Positions 8,191 to 15,953 of a DNA stretch of 35,683 nucleotides are shown one piece after another; positions within the stretch are counted from its first letter, which is position 1; every line of letters begins with the position of its first letter. Origin of the DNA: SSSZ01 sp036732025 (lineage in GTDB: Bacteria > Pseudomonadota > Gammaproteobacteria > Burkholderiales > Rhodocyclaceae); contig DAINDE010000041.1 of the NCBI GenBank assembly GCA_036732025.1, positions 1-35,683 of the forward strand, written 5' to 3'. Under the pieces are notes generated by a model that saw only the letters and a list, made by a program, of their open reading frames with translations, had not been told where the DNA came from and did not search any database. Both the position numbers and the translations under genes were made by a program.

Positions 8191-9738
8191 TCACGTCCTT
8201 TCAGCCGCTTCGGCGGCCGATTCGCTCCCCATGAAGGGCAACGGCAGCTTCACCGTCACCGTCGTCCCCTCGCCCCACACCGAGGCGATGGTGATGTCGC
8301 CCCCCGCCTCGCGGATCAGCGAGCGGCACACCGCCAGGCCCAGGCCGCTGCCCCGTCCCGGGCCCTTGGTGCTGAAGTGCTCCCGGAAAACCAGGTCGAT
8401 ATGCTCAGGCTCGATGCCGGTCCCGTTGTCGGCAACCTCGACGACGACATTCCCGCCCTCCTGCCGGGTGCGCACGGCAATGCAGGGCGGCGGCTCGGTA
8501 CGATCCTGCAGGGCATCCGCCGCATTGATAAGCAAGTTCATTGCCACCTGCACGACGTGGTCGGCGATGGCGCAGACCGCCGGGAGATTGCTGTCGAGGT
8601 CGGTCTTGAGTTCCAGCAGCCGGAAGCGCCGGTCGAAGGCGACGAAATTGCAGGTGCTGCGCAAGAGGCCGTTGAGGTCGAGCAGTTCCGGCTCCTGGGA
8701 CTGGGGCACGGAGAACTCGCTGATGCGCCGCGTGATCTGCATCACCCGCTTGGCCTGGTCGAGGATCATCGAGGGATGGCAGTCCTCGCCGTAATGGGAA
8801 CACTGTTCGACCTGGCACTGCTGATCCATGGCCTGGGCGACGCCGACGATCGCCGAGAGGGGATTGTTGATCTCGTGGGCGACGGCCGCCGCCAGGGAAC
8901 CGACCGCCGCCATCTTCTCCTTGTGGAACTGCTGCTGGCGCGACAACTCGATTTCCGACTCCCGCTGGCGGAGTTCCTGCTGCATCTGGTTGACGGCGTC
9001 CATCAGGGCCCCCAGCTCATCCTGCCGCTGGTGTTCCAGGGGATCGTCCCGGTAGCCGCGCACGATGGCCACGGCCCGCTCGCGGACGCGGTCGATGTCG
9101 TGGGCCAGGCGGCGGAAGAAGACCATGATCAGGCCGCCGAGGATGGCGAAGCCGACGACCCCGAACAGCAGCCACTCCATGGTCACCCGGTTGAAGGTGG
9201 ACTGGTAGCGTTCGACGGTACGCTGCTTCTGTGAATGGGTGTCGGCGGTGATCACGTCCAGTTCGATGACCAGCCGGTGGACCACGCTGCGCAGCTCGGC
9301 GATGGTGCCCCGCGACGGTGCCGTGGCCAGTTCGTCGATGGACTGGCGCAGGGCCTGGAGATCCCCCTCCAGCATCGGGTAGGCCGCCTGCAGCCGGCGC
9401 AGGCCGGGAAGGATGGCCTCCACTTCCAGGATGACCACCTTGGCCGCCTCATTGACGTCGGGGGAAAAGTAATTCTCGTTGATGGCGAGAATGGTCCGCG
9501 ACACGGCGACATTGAGGGCCACCAGCCGCTCCTCCCGCTCGTGCACCTCCTGCAGGCGCGTCACCGCCCCCAGCATGGTGTCCCGCTCGAAGGCGATGAT
9601 CGCCGAGATGAGCATGAAATAGACGCCGAGAACCACCACCGTCCAGAATCCCAGGCGGCCCAGGGCCCGGGCCGGCCGGCTGCGGCCTTCCGGCGCCTCG
9701 CTCTCGTTCATTCCTTCTTCCATTCCTTCCGCCGCCAT
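8191..9738 (-). CDS. Membrane sensor histidine kinase, partner of the NtrC-type regulator
   Basis: About 515 residues from the ATG at 9738 (GGGA site upstream); a TTG at 9750 or ATGs at 9723 and 9711 are alternatives. Transmembrane segments at ~31-50 and ~187-208 enclose a helical periplasmic sensor domain (~51-186). A HAMP-like region, a coiled coil and the DHp domain follow, with H288 in VAHEINNPLSAI, then a GHKL ATPase with N box NLLINAADAL, DNGTGI and GRGSGLGLA. Unusually, C308, C313 and C320 plus nearby histidines sit in an insertion of the DHp hairpin. The gene heads the operon running down to 3499. Confidence 0.95.
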   Translation of the reverse strand: MAAEGMEEGMNESEAPEGRSRPARALGRLGFWTVVVLGVYFMLISAIIAFERDTMLGAVTRLQEVHEREERLVALNVAVSRTILAINENYFSPDVNEAAKVVILEVEAILPGLRRLQAAYPMLEGDLQALRQSIDELATAPSRGTIAELRSVVHRLVIELDVITADTHSQKQRTVERYQSTFNRVTMEWLLFGVVGFAILGGLIMVFFRRLAHDIDRVRERAVAIVRGYRDDPLEHQRQDELGALMDAVNQMQQELRQRESEIELSRQQQFHKEKMAAVGSLAAAVAHEINNPLSAIVGVAQAMDQQCQVEQCSHYGEDCHPSMILDQAKRVMQITRRISEFSVPQSQEPELLDLNGLLRSTCNFVAFDRRFRLLELKTDLDSNLPAVCAIADHVVQVAMNLLINAADALQDRTEPPPCIAVRTRQEGGNVVVEVADNGTGIEPEHIDLVFREHFSTKGPGRGSGLGLAVCRSLIREAGGDITIASVWGEGTTVTVKLPLPFMGSESAAEAAERT

Positions 9739-9792
9739 TTTTTCCCACAAGGCCTGAAACTTGCTATCTGGTCAATCTGCAATCAACGACCG

Positions 9793-9829
9793 GTCCGGAC
9801 ATTATCGGCCGGACACGGTGGCTCACCAA
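9793..9829 (-). promoter_or_regulatory. Candidate sigma-70 promoter and operator of the kinase operon
   Basis: On the minus strand: TTGGTG (9829-9824), 17-base spacer, GATAAT (9806-9801). An interrupted inverted repeat GTCCGG (9793-9798) / CCGGAC (9809-9814) brackets the -10 box, as an operator would. It lies in the 133-base gap between the divergent kinase and Sel1 genes. No factor is known for it. Confidence 0.4.
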
Positions 9830-9871
9830 TCACCGCGTCCGCCGACATTCGGCCCCAAACGGGTAATCGAC

Positions 9872-10408
9872 ATGCTGCAAAAAACCCTGCTCACCGCGCT
9901 GCTGCTCGCCGCCTCCGGCCTGGCCTGGAGCGCCGACCCGCTCAGCGACGCCCTGCGGGCGCTCGAATCGGGACGCCATGGCCAGGCCGCCCAGCTTCTC
10001 CTGCCCCTGGCCAACAGCGGCAGCCCCCTCGCCCAGTACCGGCTCGGCATGATGCATTACAACGGCCAGGGCGTTCCCGAAGATGAGAAGCAGGCCATCT
10101 ACTGGTGGAAGAAGGCGGCGGCCCAGGGATATGTCGAAGCCATGTTCCAGCTCGGCTCGGCCTATCTCTTCGGTTCCCAGACCGCAAAATTCGTACCCGA
10201 CCCCGACCGGGAAGCGGCGACCTGGTACTTCCAGGCCGCCAGCGCCGGCCATGCCGAAGCCCAGTACCACCTCGGCCTGCTCTTCCTGGCCGGCAAGGGG
10301 GTCATCGACAATCGCCAGGAAGCCGCCCGCTGGATGCGCAAGGCCGCCGCCCAGGGCCACCCCGAGGCCAAGAAGGCCCTCGCCTCCATTGAGGCCAGCA
10401 GCCGCTAA
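9872..10408 (+). CDS. Exported Sel1-repeat protein
   Basis: 178 residues from the ATG at 9872, chosen because it begins a clear signal peptide (LLTALLLAASGLAWSA); an open frame extends upstream without coding character. The Sel1 repeats show AQYRLGMMHYNGQGV, AIYWWKKAAAQGYVEAM, AATWYFQAASAGHAEAQ and AARWMRKAAAQGHPEA. It is a probable periplasmic scaffold. It diverges from the kinase operon and ends head-on against the TlpA-like gene: the two stop codons overlap (10405-10408), leaving no room for a terminator. The ribosome site is weak. Confidence 0.85.
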   Translation: MLQKTLLTALLLAASGLAWSADPLSDALRALESGRHGQAAQLLLPLANSGSPLAQYRLGMMHYNGQGVPEDEKQAIYWWKKAAAQGYVEAMFQLGSAYLFGSQTAKFVPDPDREAATWYFQAASAGHAEAQYHLGLLFLAGKGVIDNRQEAARWMRKAAAQGHPEAKKALASIEASSR

Positions 10409-10953
10409 GCTCCAGGCTGGAGCAGTTCCCTGGCCCACCCGCGGGCCTCCCCCCGATCCCATTCCCGCTCGCCGATCTCGATCCGGCGGATGACGCCGTC
10501 CCGGCTCACCAGGAGCGTCGCCGGAATGGCGGGCGTTCCCAGCAGGGCGGCCATGGCCCGCCCGCCGGGATCGCTCCGGATGGGAAAGGAAAGGTCCGCC
10601 TGGCGCAGGTATTCCCGGGCCAGGTTGAGGTCGCTGTCGGCGCAGATGCCGACGATCGCCAGCCCCGCCGGACGCAGTTCCCGGTAGAGGCGTTCGAGAC
10701 CGGCCATCTCGCCGCGGCAGGGCGGGCACCAGGTGGCCCAGACGTTGATGAGGAGCGGCCCGCCGGCATATTCCCGCAGGCGATGCGCCTGGCCCGCAAA
10801 GTCGGGAAACTCCAGATCCGGCAACGCCTGGCCCGCCGGGGAGCGGCGGGCATCGCGGCCGCAGGCCGCCAGCGCCAGGGGAAGGCCGGCCAGCCAGTAC
10901 AGGGCGCGACGGCGCCCCGCCGCCTCACAGGGCTTTCTTGACGGAAACCGCAC
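10405..10953 (-). CDS. TlpA/ResA-like thioredoxin-fold lipoprotein
   Basis: Periplasmic thiol-disulfide oxidoreductase of 182 residues. An N-terminal hydrophobic segment ends in a lipobox (LALAAC, C31). The thioredoxin active site is C76-P-P-C79 in VWATWCPPC, with the cis-proline region TPAIPATLLV. Such proteins reduce apocytochrome CXXCH cysteines or related thiols. The only good start is a GTG at 10953, giving a 29-base overlap with the upstream Tll0287-like heme protein. Together with ccmFGHI upstream this points to cytochrome c maturation, perhaps specialised for the neighbour. Confidence 0.9.
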   Translation of the reverse strand: MRFPSRKPCEAAGRRRALYWLAGLPLALAACGRDARRSPAGQALPDLEFPDFAGQAHRLREYAGGPLLINVWATWCPPCRGEMAGLERLYRELRPAGLAIVGICADSDLNLAREYLRQADLSFPIRSDPGGRAMAALLGTPAIPATLLVSRDGVIRRIEIGEREWDRGEARGWARELLQPGA

Positions 10954-11524
10954 CCCGGATCTGCCCTACCTGGAAATCGACGGCCCGGTCGAAGGGGTAT
11001 TCGTTGGCCAGTTGCGCCTTGACGGCTTCCGAGAGCTGCCCGGTCGGGCCGTGGCAGGCCAGGCACGGCTGCCCCATGGGGATGGCCTTGACGTAGCGGA
11101 ACATCCGGCCGGCGGGCTCATTGACGATCTCGGCCGTTTCCATGGCCTCGGTTTTCTCACCGCCGGCAAGGCGTTTCTCGAAATCGAGAAGGGCTTTCTG
11201 CTCCCAGGGATCGGGGTCGCCCAGGGCGCGGTTGCGGGCCCGCAGGGAAACGCGGGTGACCCGCATGCCGGTCTGGCGCGAAACGACGGAGGTGATTTCC
11301 GGGGCGCTGTACTTGCAGACCACGATCGCCCGCACCGGCCCCGTCCGCTCCAGCTCCTTGGTCACTTCGCCTCGAATCTGCGACAGGATCTGGAGGGAGG
11401 CCTTGCGCGCCTCTTCCGTCAGGCGCCGCAACTCGTCATCGGACGCCGCGGCGCCGCTGGCAAAGGCGAGGGGCAAGGCGAGCAGCAAGGCCGGCCGGAT
11501 CTTGCGGGAGAACGGGGAGTTCAT
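10925..11524 (-). CDS. Tll0287-like (DUF3365) periplasmic heme-c protein
   Basis: 199 residues from the ATG at 11524 (a GTG three codons upstream is possible). A signal peptide ends near GAAAS. The Tll0287-like domain follows: an N-terminal helix, C70 in IVVCKYSAPEI, the block RVSLRARNRALGDPDPWE, and the heme site CLACH (154-158) in PMGQPCLACHGP. The family binds one c-type heme and usually serves as a redox or gas sensor; as a free-standing protein it may act as an electron carrier or sensor subunit. It lies between the ccmI remnant (40-base gap) and the TlpA-like gene. Confidence 0.88.
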   Translation of the reverse strand: MNSPFSRKIRPALLLALPLAFASGAAASDDELRRLTEEARKASLQILSQIRGEVTKELERTGPVRAIVVCKYSAPEITSVVSRQTGMRVTRVSLRARNRALGDPDPWEQKALLDFEKRLAGGEKTEAMETAEIVNEPAGRMFRYVKAIPMGQPCLACHGPTGQLSEAVKAQLANEYPFDRAVDFQVGQIRGAVSVKKAL

Positions 11525-11564
11525 GGCGTGCACCTTGCCTTTCGCCGCGGGGCCGCGGCCGGGG

Positions 11565-11858
11565 TCACTGGATCAGGGAATTGATGACAATCTTAACATC
11601 CTCGCTGCCCGGCGCGACCGGTTCGGCCAGCCCCTGCCAGTCGCCGGCCCGGGGCTGGGCATCGCCCTGGCGGGAAATGCGCGCCCCCACCACCACCGAA
11701 GCCTGGCGCGACAAGCGGAAATTGGGGGACATGGCCATGCTGTCGTCCAGCTCGAAACGCAGCGGCAGATCGGCCACCGTCTTGCGCAGGATGGCCAGCG
11801 GCATCTTCGGCCCCTGCTCGGCCCGGGCGAAGACGAATACGGTCTCGGTGGTCGCCAA
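11565..11858 (-). pseudogene. ccmI: C-terminal remainder of ccmI after an in-frame amber stop
   Basis: Continues the ccmI frame directly after TAG (11859-11861). The 97-98 residues match the conserved periplasmic C-terminal domain of CcmI/CycH: TVFVFARAEQGPKMPLA, LRFELDDSMAMSPNFRLS, VVVGARISRQGDAQP and DVKIVINSLI. No ATG is available near its start (only the TTG immediately after the stop), there is no signal peptide, and no good ribosome site is seen. It is therefore probably part of one interrupted gene, not an independent protein. The coding sequence is otherwise undamaged, which suggests a very recent mutation, a sequencing error, or low-level readthrough. Confidence 0.8.
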
Positions 11859-12797
11859 CTAAACGCTCAGGGAGGGGTCGAGGGCGACGATGCCGCTGAC
11901 CCGGGTGCCGCCGGCGGTGGCGGTCGCGCTGCCCCCGGCGGCCGCCAGCCGGCTCTCGGCGTCCATGATGCTGCCCTGCATGCCGCGGGCGACGTTGGAT
12001 TCCGGCGGCACCAGGGCCAGCACCTTCCGCCATTCGGCGATGGCCCCCCGGTAGTCCTGGCGCTCGAAGGCGGCGGTGCCGGAGAGCGCCAGGGCCTTCA
12101 TGTTGTTGGGATCGATTTCCAGGGCGCGGCGGACCAGCTTCTCCGGCTCGCCCTGCAGGCGGCGGCCCTGCACCATGGCCACGGTGTCGGCGTAGTCGGC
12201 CATCATCTGGGCGTCCGGCGGCATCAGGCCGGCCGCCCGGCCATAGGCCGCCACCGACTCGGGATAGCGCTGCAGCACCGAATAGGACCGGGCCAGCATC
12301 AGCCAGCCGGCGCCGTCGTTGGGATTGGCCTGCAGCTTCTCGGACAGCTTCTCCACCATGGCCAGGATCTGCTCCCGGCCCAGGGCGTGGGAACCGTCCT
12401 TGGCCGTCGCCGCGGGTTTGCCGGCCAACACGCCCGGCTCGCCGAGGACCAGATAAAGCCCCACCACGGTCGCCGCCATCCCGCCGGCCAGGGCCAGGGC
12501 CAGTTTCGGCGAGCGGCGCCCGCCTCCGCCGGCCGCGTCCTTCGCCGACGGGTCCGGGATGTCTTCCAGGGCGCGCCGCTCCAATTCTTCGCAGGCCTGG
12601 CGGTAAGCCGCCTCGTCGATCTGGCCGCCCGCCCGCTGCTGCTCGAGTTCGGCCTTCTGCTCCCGCAGGATGCCCAGGTTGATGGCCCGGGCGCGCCCTT
12701 CTTCCGGCACGTCGCTTTGCCGGCCCAGCAGGGGGCGGAGCAGAAAGGCCAGGATGCCGGCCAGGAGGATGCCGGCGACGATGACGAAACCGTTCAT
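11859..12797 (-). CDS. ccmI: Cytochrome c maturation protein CcmI, ended early by an amber codon
   Basis: CcmI holds apocytochrome c for the CcmF/H heme ligase. This part is 312 residues: TM1 at ~1-21, a cytosolic coiled coil (ARAINLGILREQKAELEQQ), TM2 at ~100-117, then periplasmic TPRs (GWLMLARSYSVLQRYPESVAAYGRA; KLVRRALEIDPNNMKALAL; DYRGAIAEWRKVLAL). It ends ALDPSLSV then TAG, exactly where the family continues into its C-terminal domain, which is encoded in the same frame downstream. The ATG overlaps the ccmH stop (ATGA). A product without the last domain might keep TPR-based binding but is unlikely to be fully normal. Confidence 0.92.
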   Translation of the reverse strand: MNGFVIVAGILLAGILAFLLRPLLGRQSDVPEEGRARAINLGILREQKAELEQQRAGGQIDEAAYRQACEELERRALEDIPDPSAKDAAGGGGRRSPKLALALAGGMAATVVGLYLVLGEPGVLAGKPAATAKDGSHALGREQILAMVEKLSEKLQANPNDGAGWLMLARSYSVLQRYPESVAAYGRAAGLMPPDAQMMADYADTVAMVQGRRLQGEPEKLVRRALEIDPNNMKALALSGTAAFERQDYRGAIAEWRKVLALVPPESNVARGMQGSIMDAESRLAAAGGSATATAGGTRVSGIVALDPSLSV

Positions 12798-13258
12798 GCC
12801 GACTCCCCTTCGCCTTCCTCCAGCAGGCGGCGGGCCCGGGCCCGGGCCTCCGGCGTCAGGGTGGCCGCCGCCGGCCGCCGCCGGCGCAGTTTGACGAAGA
12901 GCATGCCCAGCCCCCCGGCGAAGAGCACGAAGGGGCCGCCCCAGAGCAGCCAGGTGGTGGTCTTGAGGGGAGGGTTGTAGAGGACGAAATCGCCGTAGCG
13001 CTGCACCATGAAATCGATGACTTCCCGCTCCGTCCTGCCTTGCCTGAGCATTTCCCGCACCTGGTTCTTGAGGTCGATGGCCAGCTCGGCGTGGGAATCG
13101 GCCAGGTTCTGGTTCTGGCAGACCAGGCAGCGCAATTGCTCGGCCAGCGCCTGGACGCGGGCCTCGAGCGCCGGATTGTCGGCCACCGGCGCCGCGTCGC
13201 GCGCCTCGGCGGCGGCCAGCCAGCCGGCCAGCCCGAGTATGACGATGAGGCTACGCAC
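12794..13258 (-). CDS. ccmH: Cytochrome c maturation protein CcmH
   Basis: Membrane-anchored periplasmic thiol-reductant of System I, 154 residues. A signal peptide (LIVILGLAGWLAAAEA) precedes the diagnostic LRCLVCQNQ motif with C44 and C47, followed by the family block DSHAELAIDLKNQVREML. A C-terminal transmembrane helix (WLLWGGPFVLFAGGLGMLFV) and a short cytosolic tail follow. It is the short form without a fused CcmI-like TPR domain, as expected where ccmI is separate. It overlaps ccmG by 8 bases and ccmI by 4. Confidence 0.97.
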   Translation of the reverse strand: MRSLIVILGLAGWLAAAEARDAAPVADNPALEARVQALAEQLRCLVCQNQNLADSHAELAIDLKNQVREMLRQGRTEREVIDFMVQRYGDFVLYNPPLKTTTWLLWGGPFVLFAGGLGMLFVKLRRRRPAAATLTPEARARARRLLEEGEGESA

Positions 13259-13778
13259 CTTTGAGCTCCTTCACCAGGGGGATGATCTTCTTGTCGACGA
13301 TGTCGTCGGTCAGGGGGCCGACATGCTTGTAGCGGACGATGCCGGCCTTGTCGATGACGAAGGTTTCGGGCACGCCGTAGACGCCGTAGTCCATGCCCAC
13401 CCGGCCATCGGCATCGCTGACCGAGAGCAGGTAGGGGTCGCCGTTGCTGGCGAGCCAGGCCCGGCCGGCGGCAGCGGCGTCCTTGTAGTCGAGGCCGATC
13501 AGGGGCAGTTCCCGGCGCCCGGCCAGCCCCAGCAGCACCGGATGCTCGGCCCGGCAGGAGACGCACCAGGACGCCCAGACGTTGAGGAGCCATACCTCGC
13601 CGCGCAGATCCTCGGGGCCCAGGGTGCGGTCGGCGGCATGGAGCTGGGGCAGGCGGAAGGCGGGCGCCGGCTTGCCGATGAAGGGCGACGGCACCGCCCG
13701 CGGATTGAGCCCCAGCCCCGCCGCCAGGAACCCCACCAGCACCGCGAACACGGCCAGGGGCAGGATGAAGCGGCGCAT
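13251..13778 (-). CDS. ccmG: Thiol:disulfide interchange protein CcmG/DsbE
   Basis: Membrane-anchored thioredoxin-like reductase of System I, 175 residues. An N-terminal anchor (~4-23) precedes PSPFIGKPAPAFRLP, the family entry motif. The active site is W-C72-V-S-C75, the acidic groove segment DYKDAAAAGRAWL follows, and YGVPETFVID holds the cis-proline. The ATG at 13778 lies two bases after the ccmF stop. It reduces the apocytochrome or CcmH cysteines before heme ligation. Confidence 0.97.
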   Translation of the reverse strand: MRRFILPLAVFAVLVGFLAAGLGLNPRAVPSPFIGKPAPAFRLPQLHAADRTLGPEDLRGEVWLLNVWASWCVSCRAEHPVLLGLAGRRELPLIGLDYKDAAAAGRAWLASNGDPYLLSVSDADGRVGMDYGVYGVPETFVIDKAGIVRYKHVGPLTDDIVDKKIIPLVKELKGA

Positions 13779-13780
13779 GT

Positions 13781-15754
13781 TCAGGCCACCTCCGCCCGCG
13801 GCGCCGCGGCGGCGGCCTCGCGCCGGCGGGCCAGCCGGTAGCGGCGGTCGCTGGCGGCCAGCAGGCCGCCCAGGGCCATCAGCACGCAACCCCACCAGAT
13901 CCAGCCGACCAGCGGCTTGTGCTGGATGCGCACCACCCAGGTCTTGATATCCACGGGTTCGCCCAGGGCCACGTAAAGATCGCGGAAGACGCCGGAATCG
14001 ATGGCGGCCTCCGTCATCGGCATGCGCTGCACGGTGTAGATGCGTTTTTCCGGGTAGAGGACGGTGACCTTGCGGCCGTCCCGGGTCACTTCGACACCGG
14101 CCCGGGCGGCGATGTAGTTGGGCCCGTTCAGCTCCTCGATGCCGAGGAAGGTGAAGGTGTAGCCGCCGGCCGTCGCCGTGTCGCCGGCGGCCATGCGCAC
14201 GTCCAGGGCGGTTTCGTAGGTCTTGACCATGCTCACACCGAGGATGAAAACCCCCACCCCGGCGTGGGCCAGGACCATGCCCCACTGCGCCCTCGGGATG
14301 GCCGCCAGGCGGGCGCCGAGGCCGGCCGTTCCGCCGGCGGCCCGCACCGCCACCTGGGCCAGGCTGGCACCGATGCACCACAATCCCAGCAGCAGCCCGC
14401 ACACCAACAGGGGCGACCAGCGGCCGAAGAAGAAGGGCAGCGCCACCGCCAGCGCCGCCACGGCAGCGGCGGTCAGCCACAGCGCGCGCGGGATGTCGGC
14501 GGCGCGGCCCGCCTTCCAGCGAATCCAGGGGCCGACGCCGACGAGCAGGACGAGGGGGGCCATGAGGGGGACGAAGACCGCCTCGAAGTACGGCGGGCCG
14601 ACGGAGATCTTGCCCAGGTCGAGGGCGTCCAGGAACAGCGGGTACAGCGTGCCGATCAGCACCGCCCCGCCCGCCACGGTGAGCAGCACGTTGTTGACGA
14701 GGAGCAGGGTCTCCCGGGAGAACAGGGCGAAGGAGCCGCCCAGGCCCACCTTCGGCGCCCGCCAGGCAAACAAGGTGAGGGACGCCCCCACCACCAGGGC
14801 CAGGAAGCTGAGCACGAAAATGCCCCGGCGGGGATCGGTGGCGAAGGCGTGCACCGAGGTCAGCACGCCGGAACGGACGAGGAAGGTGCCGAGCAGGGAG
14901 AGCGAGAAGGCGAGGATGGCCAGCATCACCGTCCAGTTCTTGAAGCTGCCGCGCTTTTCCGTCACCGCCAGGGAATGCATGAGGGCGGTGCCCACCAGCC
15001 AGGGCATGAAGGAGGCGTTCTCCACCGGGTCCCAGAACCACCAGCCGCCCCAGCCCAGCTCGTAGTAGGCCCACCAGGAGCCGAGGGCGATGCCGAGGGT
15101 GAGGAACACCCAGGCCACCGTCGTCCATGGCCGCGACCAGCGGGCCCAGGCGGCATCCAGCCGCCCCGAGATGAGCGCCGCGATGGCGAAGGCGAAGGCC
15201 ACCGAGAAGCCGACGTAACCCATGTACAGCATGGGCGGATGGAAGGCCATGCCCGGATCCTGCAGCAGCGGGTTGAGGTCGCGCCCCTCCGGCAGCGCCG
15301 GCAGGAGGCGCTCGAAGGGGTTGGAGGCGAACAGCAGGAAGGCCAGGAAACCGGTGCTGACCAGCCCCATCACCGCCAGTACCGCGGTCACCGTCTCCTT
15401 CGGCAGGCGACGACTGAAGAGGGTCACCGCCATGGCCCACAGAGTGAGGATGAAGACCCACAGCAGCATCGACCCCTCATGGCCGCCCCAGACGGCGGCG
15501 ACCTTGTAGAGCATGGGCAGCAGGGTGTTGGAGTGCTCGGCCACGTAGCGGACCGAGAAATCGCTGGTGACGAAGCCCTGGGTCAGGCAGCCGAAGGCCA
15601 GCGCCACGCAGGCGAACTGCGCCTGGGCCGCCGGGCGCGCCAGCGCCATGAGGCGGCCGTCGTTGCGGACGACGCCGACGAGCGTGGGGATGCCCTGCAC
15701 CAGGGCGACGCCGAGGGCGACGATGAGGGCGAAGTGGCCCAGTTCAGGAATCAT
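13781..15754 (-). CDS. ccmF: Heme lyase subunit CcmF
   Basis: Inner-membrane core of the System I heme-apocytochrome ligase, 657 residues, normal for the family. It begins MIPELGHFALIVALG and shows many transmembrane helices, periplasmic heme-ligand histidines (VWGGHEGSMLLW, FHPPMLYMGYVG) and the WWD heme-handling domain WGGWWFWDPVENASF (~236-250). The start at 15754 has a GGAG site and matches the family N-terminus; the open frame upstream to 15886 is non-homologous. First gene of a ccmFGHI set; ccmABCDE are not in the window. Confidence 0.97.
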   Translation of the reverse strand: MIPELGHFALIVALGVALVQGIPTLVGVVRNDGRLMALARPAAQAQFACVALAFGCLTQGFVTSDFSVRYVAEHSNTLLPMLYKVAAVWGGHEGSMLLWVFILTLWAMAVTLFSRRLPKETVTAVLAVMGLVSTGFLAFLLFASNPFERLLPALPEGRDLNPLLQDPGMAFHPPMLYMGYVGFSVAFAFAIAALISGRLDAAWARWSRPWTTVAWVFLTLGIALGSWWAYYELGWGGWWFWDPVENASFMPWLVGTALMHSLAVTEKRGSFKNWTVMLAILAFSLSLLGTFLVRSGVLTSVHAFATDPRRGIFVLSFLALVVGASLTLFAWRAPKVGLGGSFALFSRETLLLVNNVLLTVAGGAVLIGTLYPLFLDALDLGKISVGPPYFEAVFVPLMAPLVLLVGVGPWIRWKAGRAADIPRALWLTAAAVAALAVALPFFFGRWSPLLVCGLLLGLWCIGASLAQVAVRAAGGTAGLGARLAAIPRAQWGMVLAHAGVGVFILGVSMVKTYETALDVRMAAGDTATAGGYTFTFLGIEELNGPNYIAARAGVEVTRDGRKVTVLYPEKRIYTVQRMPMTEAAIDSGVFRDLYVALGEPVDIKTWVVRIQHKPLVGWIWWGCVLMALGGLLAASDRRYRLARRREAAAAAPRAEVA

Positions 15755-15788
15755 GTAAGCGTCTCCGCAGGGAATACCCCCCGACCTA

Positions 15789-15803
15789 GCAAGATCGATT
15801 CCA
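15789..15803 (-). promoter_or_regulatory. Weak sigma-54-like site upstream of ccmF
   Basis: On the minus strand TGG (15803-15801), then TTGC (15792-15789), with the correct GG-to-GC spacing, but the -24 box reads TGGAAT instead of TGGCAC. The implied start is about 23 bases before ccmF. It shares the divergent gap with the stronger site at 15891-15905. Confidence 0.25.
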
Positions 15804-15890
15804 CTCGTCAGCCCCGGCGGGAAGTCGGCGCGCCGCCCGGCCCGACGGCGCGGGCACCCCCCGCTTTCAGCCGCCATGACAGGCATTTAC

Positions 15891-15905
15891 TGGCACGCAA
15901 CCTGC
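15891..15905 (+). promoter_or_regulatory. Sigma-54 (-24/-12) promoter of the MtoAB-type operon
   Basis: TGGCACG (15891-15897), four bases, CTGC (15902-15905): near-perfect match to the sigma-54 consensus TGGCACG-N4-TTGC with exact spacing. Transcription should begin near 15917, about 37 bases before the GTG of the first cytochrome gene. It lies in a 199-base divergent region with ccmF. It needs an NtrC-type activator, and one with an intact GAFTGA loop is encoded at 6816-8189. Confidence 0.75.
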
Positions 15906-15953
15906 GAAAGCGCCGGGAATTTTTGCGAACCCACTTGCCCACGGAGCCCCGAC

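Noticed and set aside
11565..11858. An independent small protein in its own right
   Set aside because: It continues the ccmI frame, contains the conserved CcmI C-terminal blocks, and lacks a credible start.
11859..11861. Genome-wide amber recoding (TAG as sense)
   Set aside because: The Sel1 gene at 6132, the propeller gene at 3499 and the tlpA-like gene all end normally in TAG, so general reassignment is unlikely.
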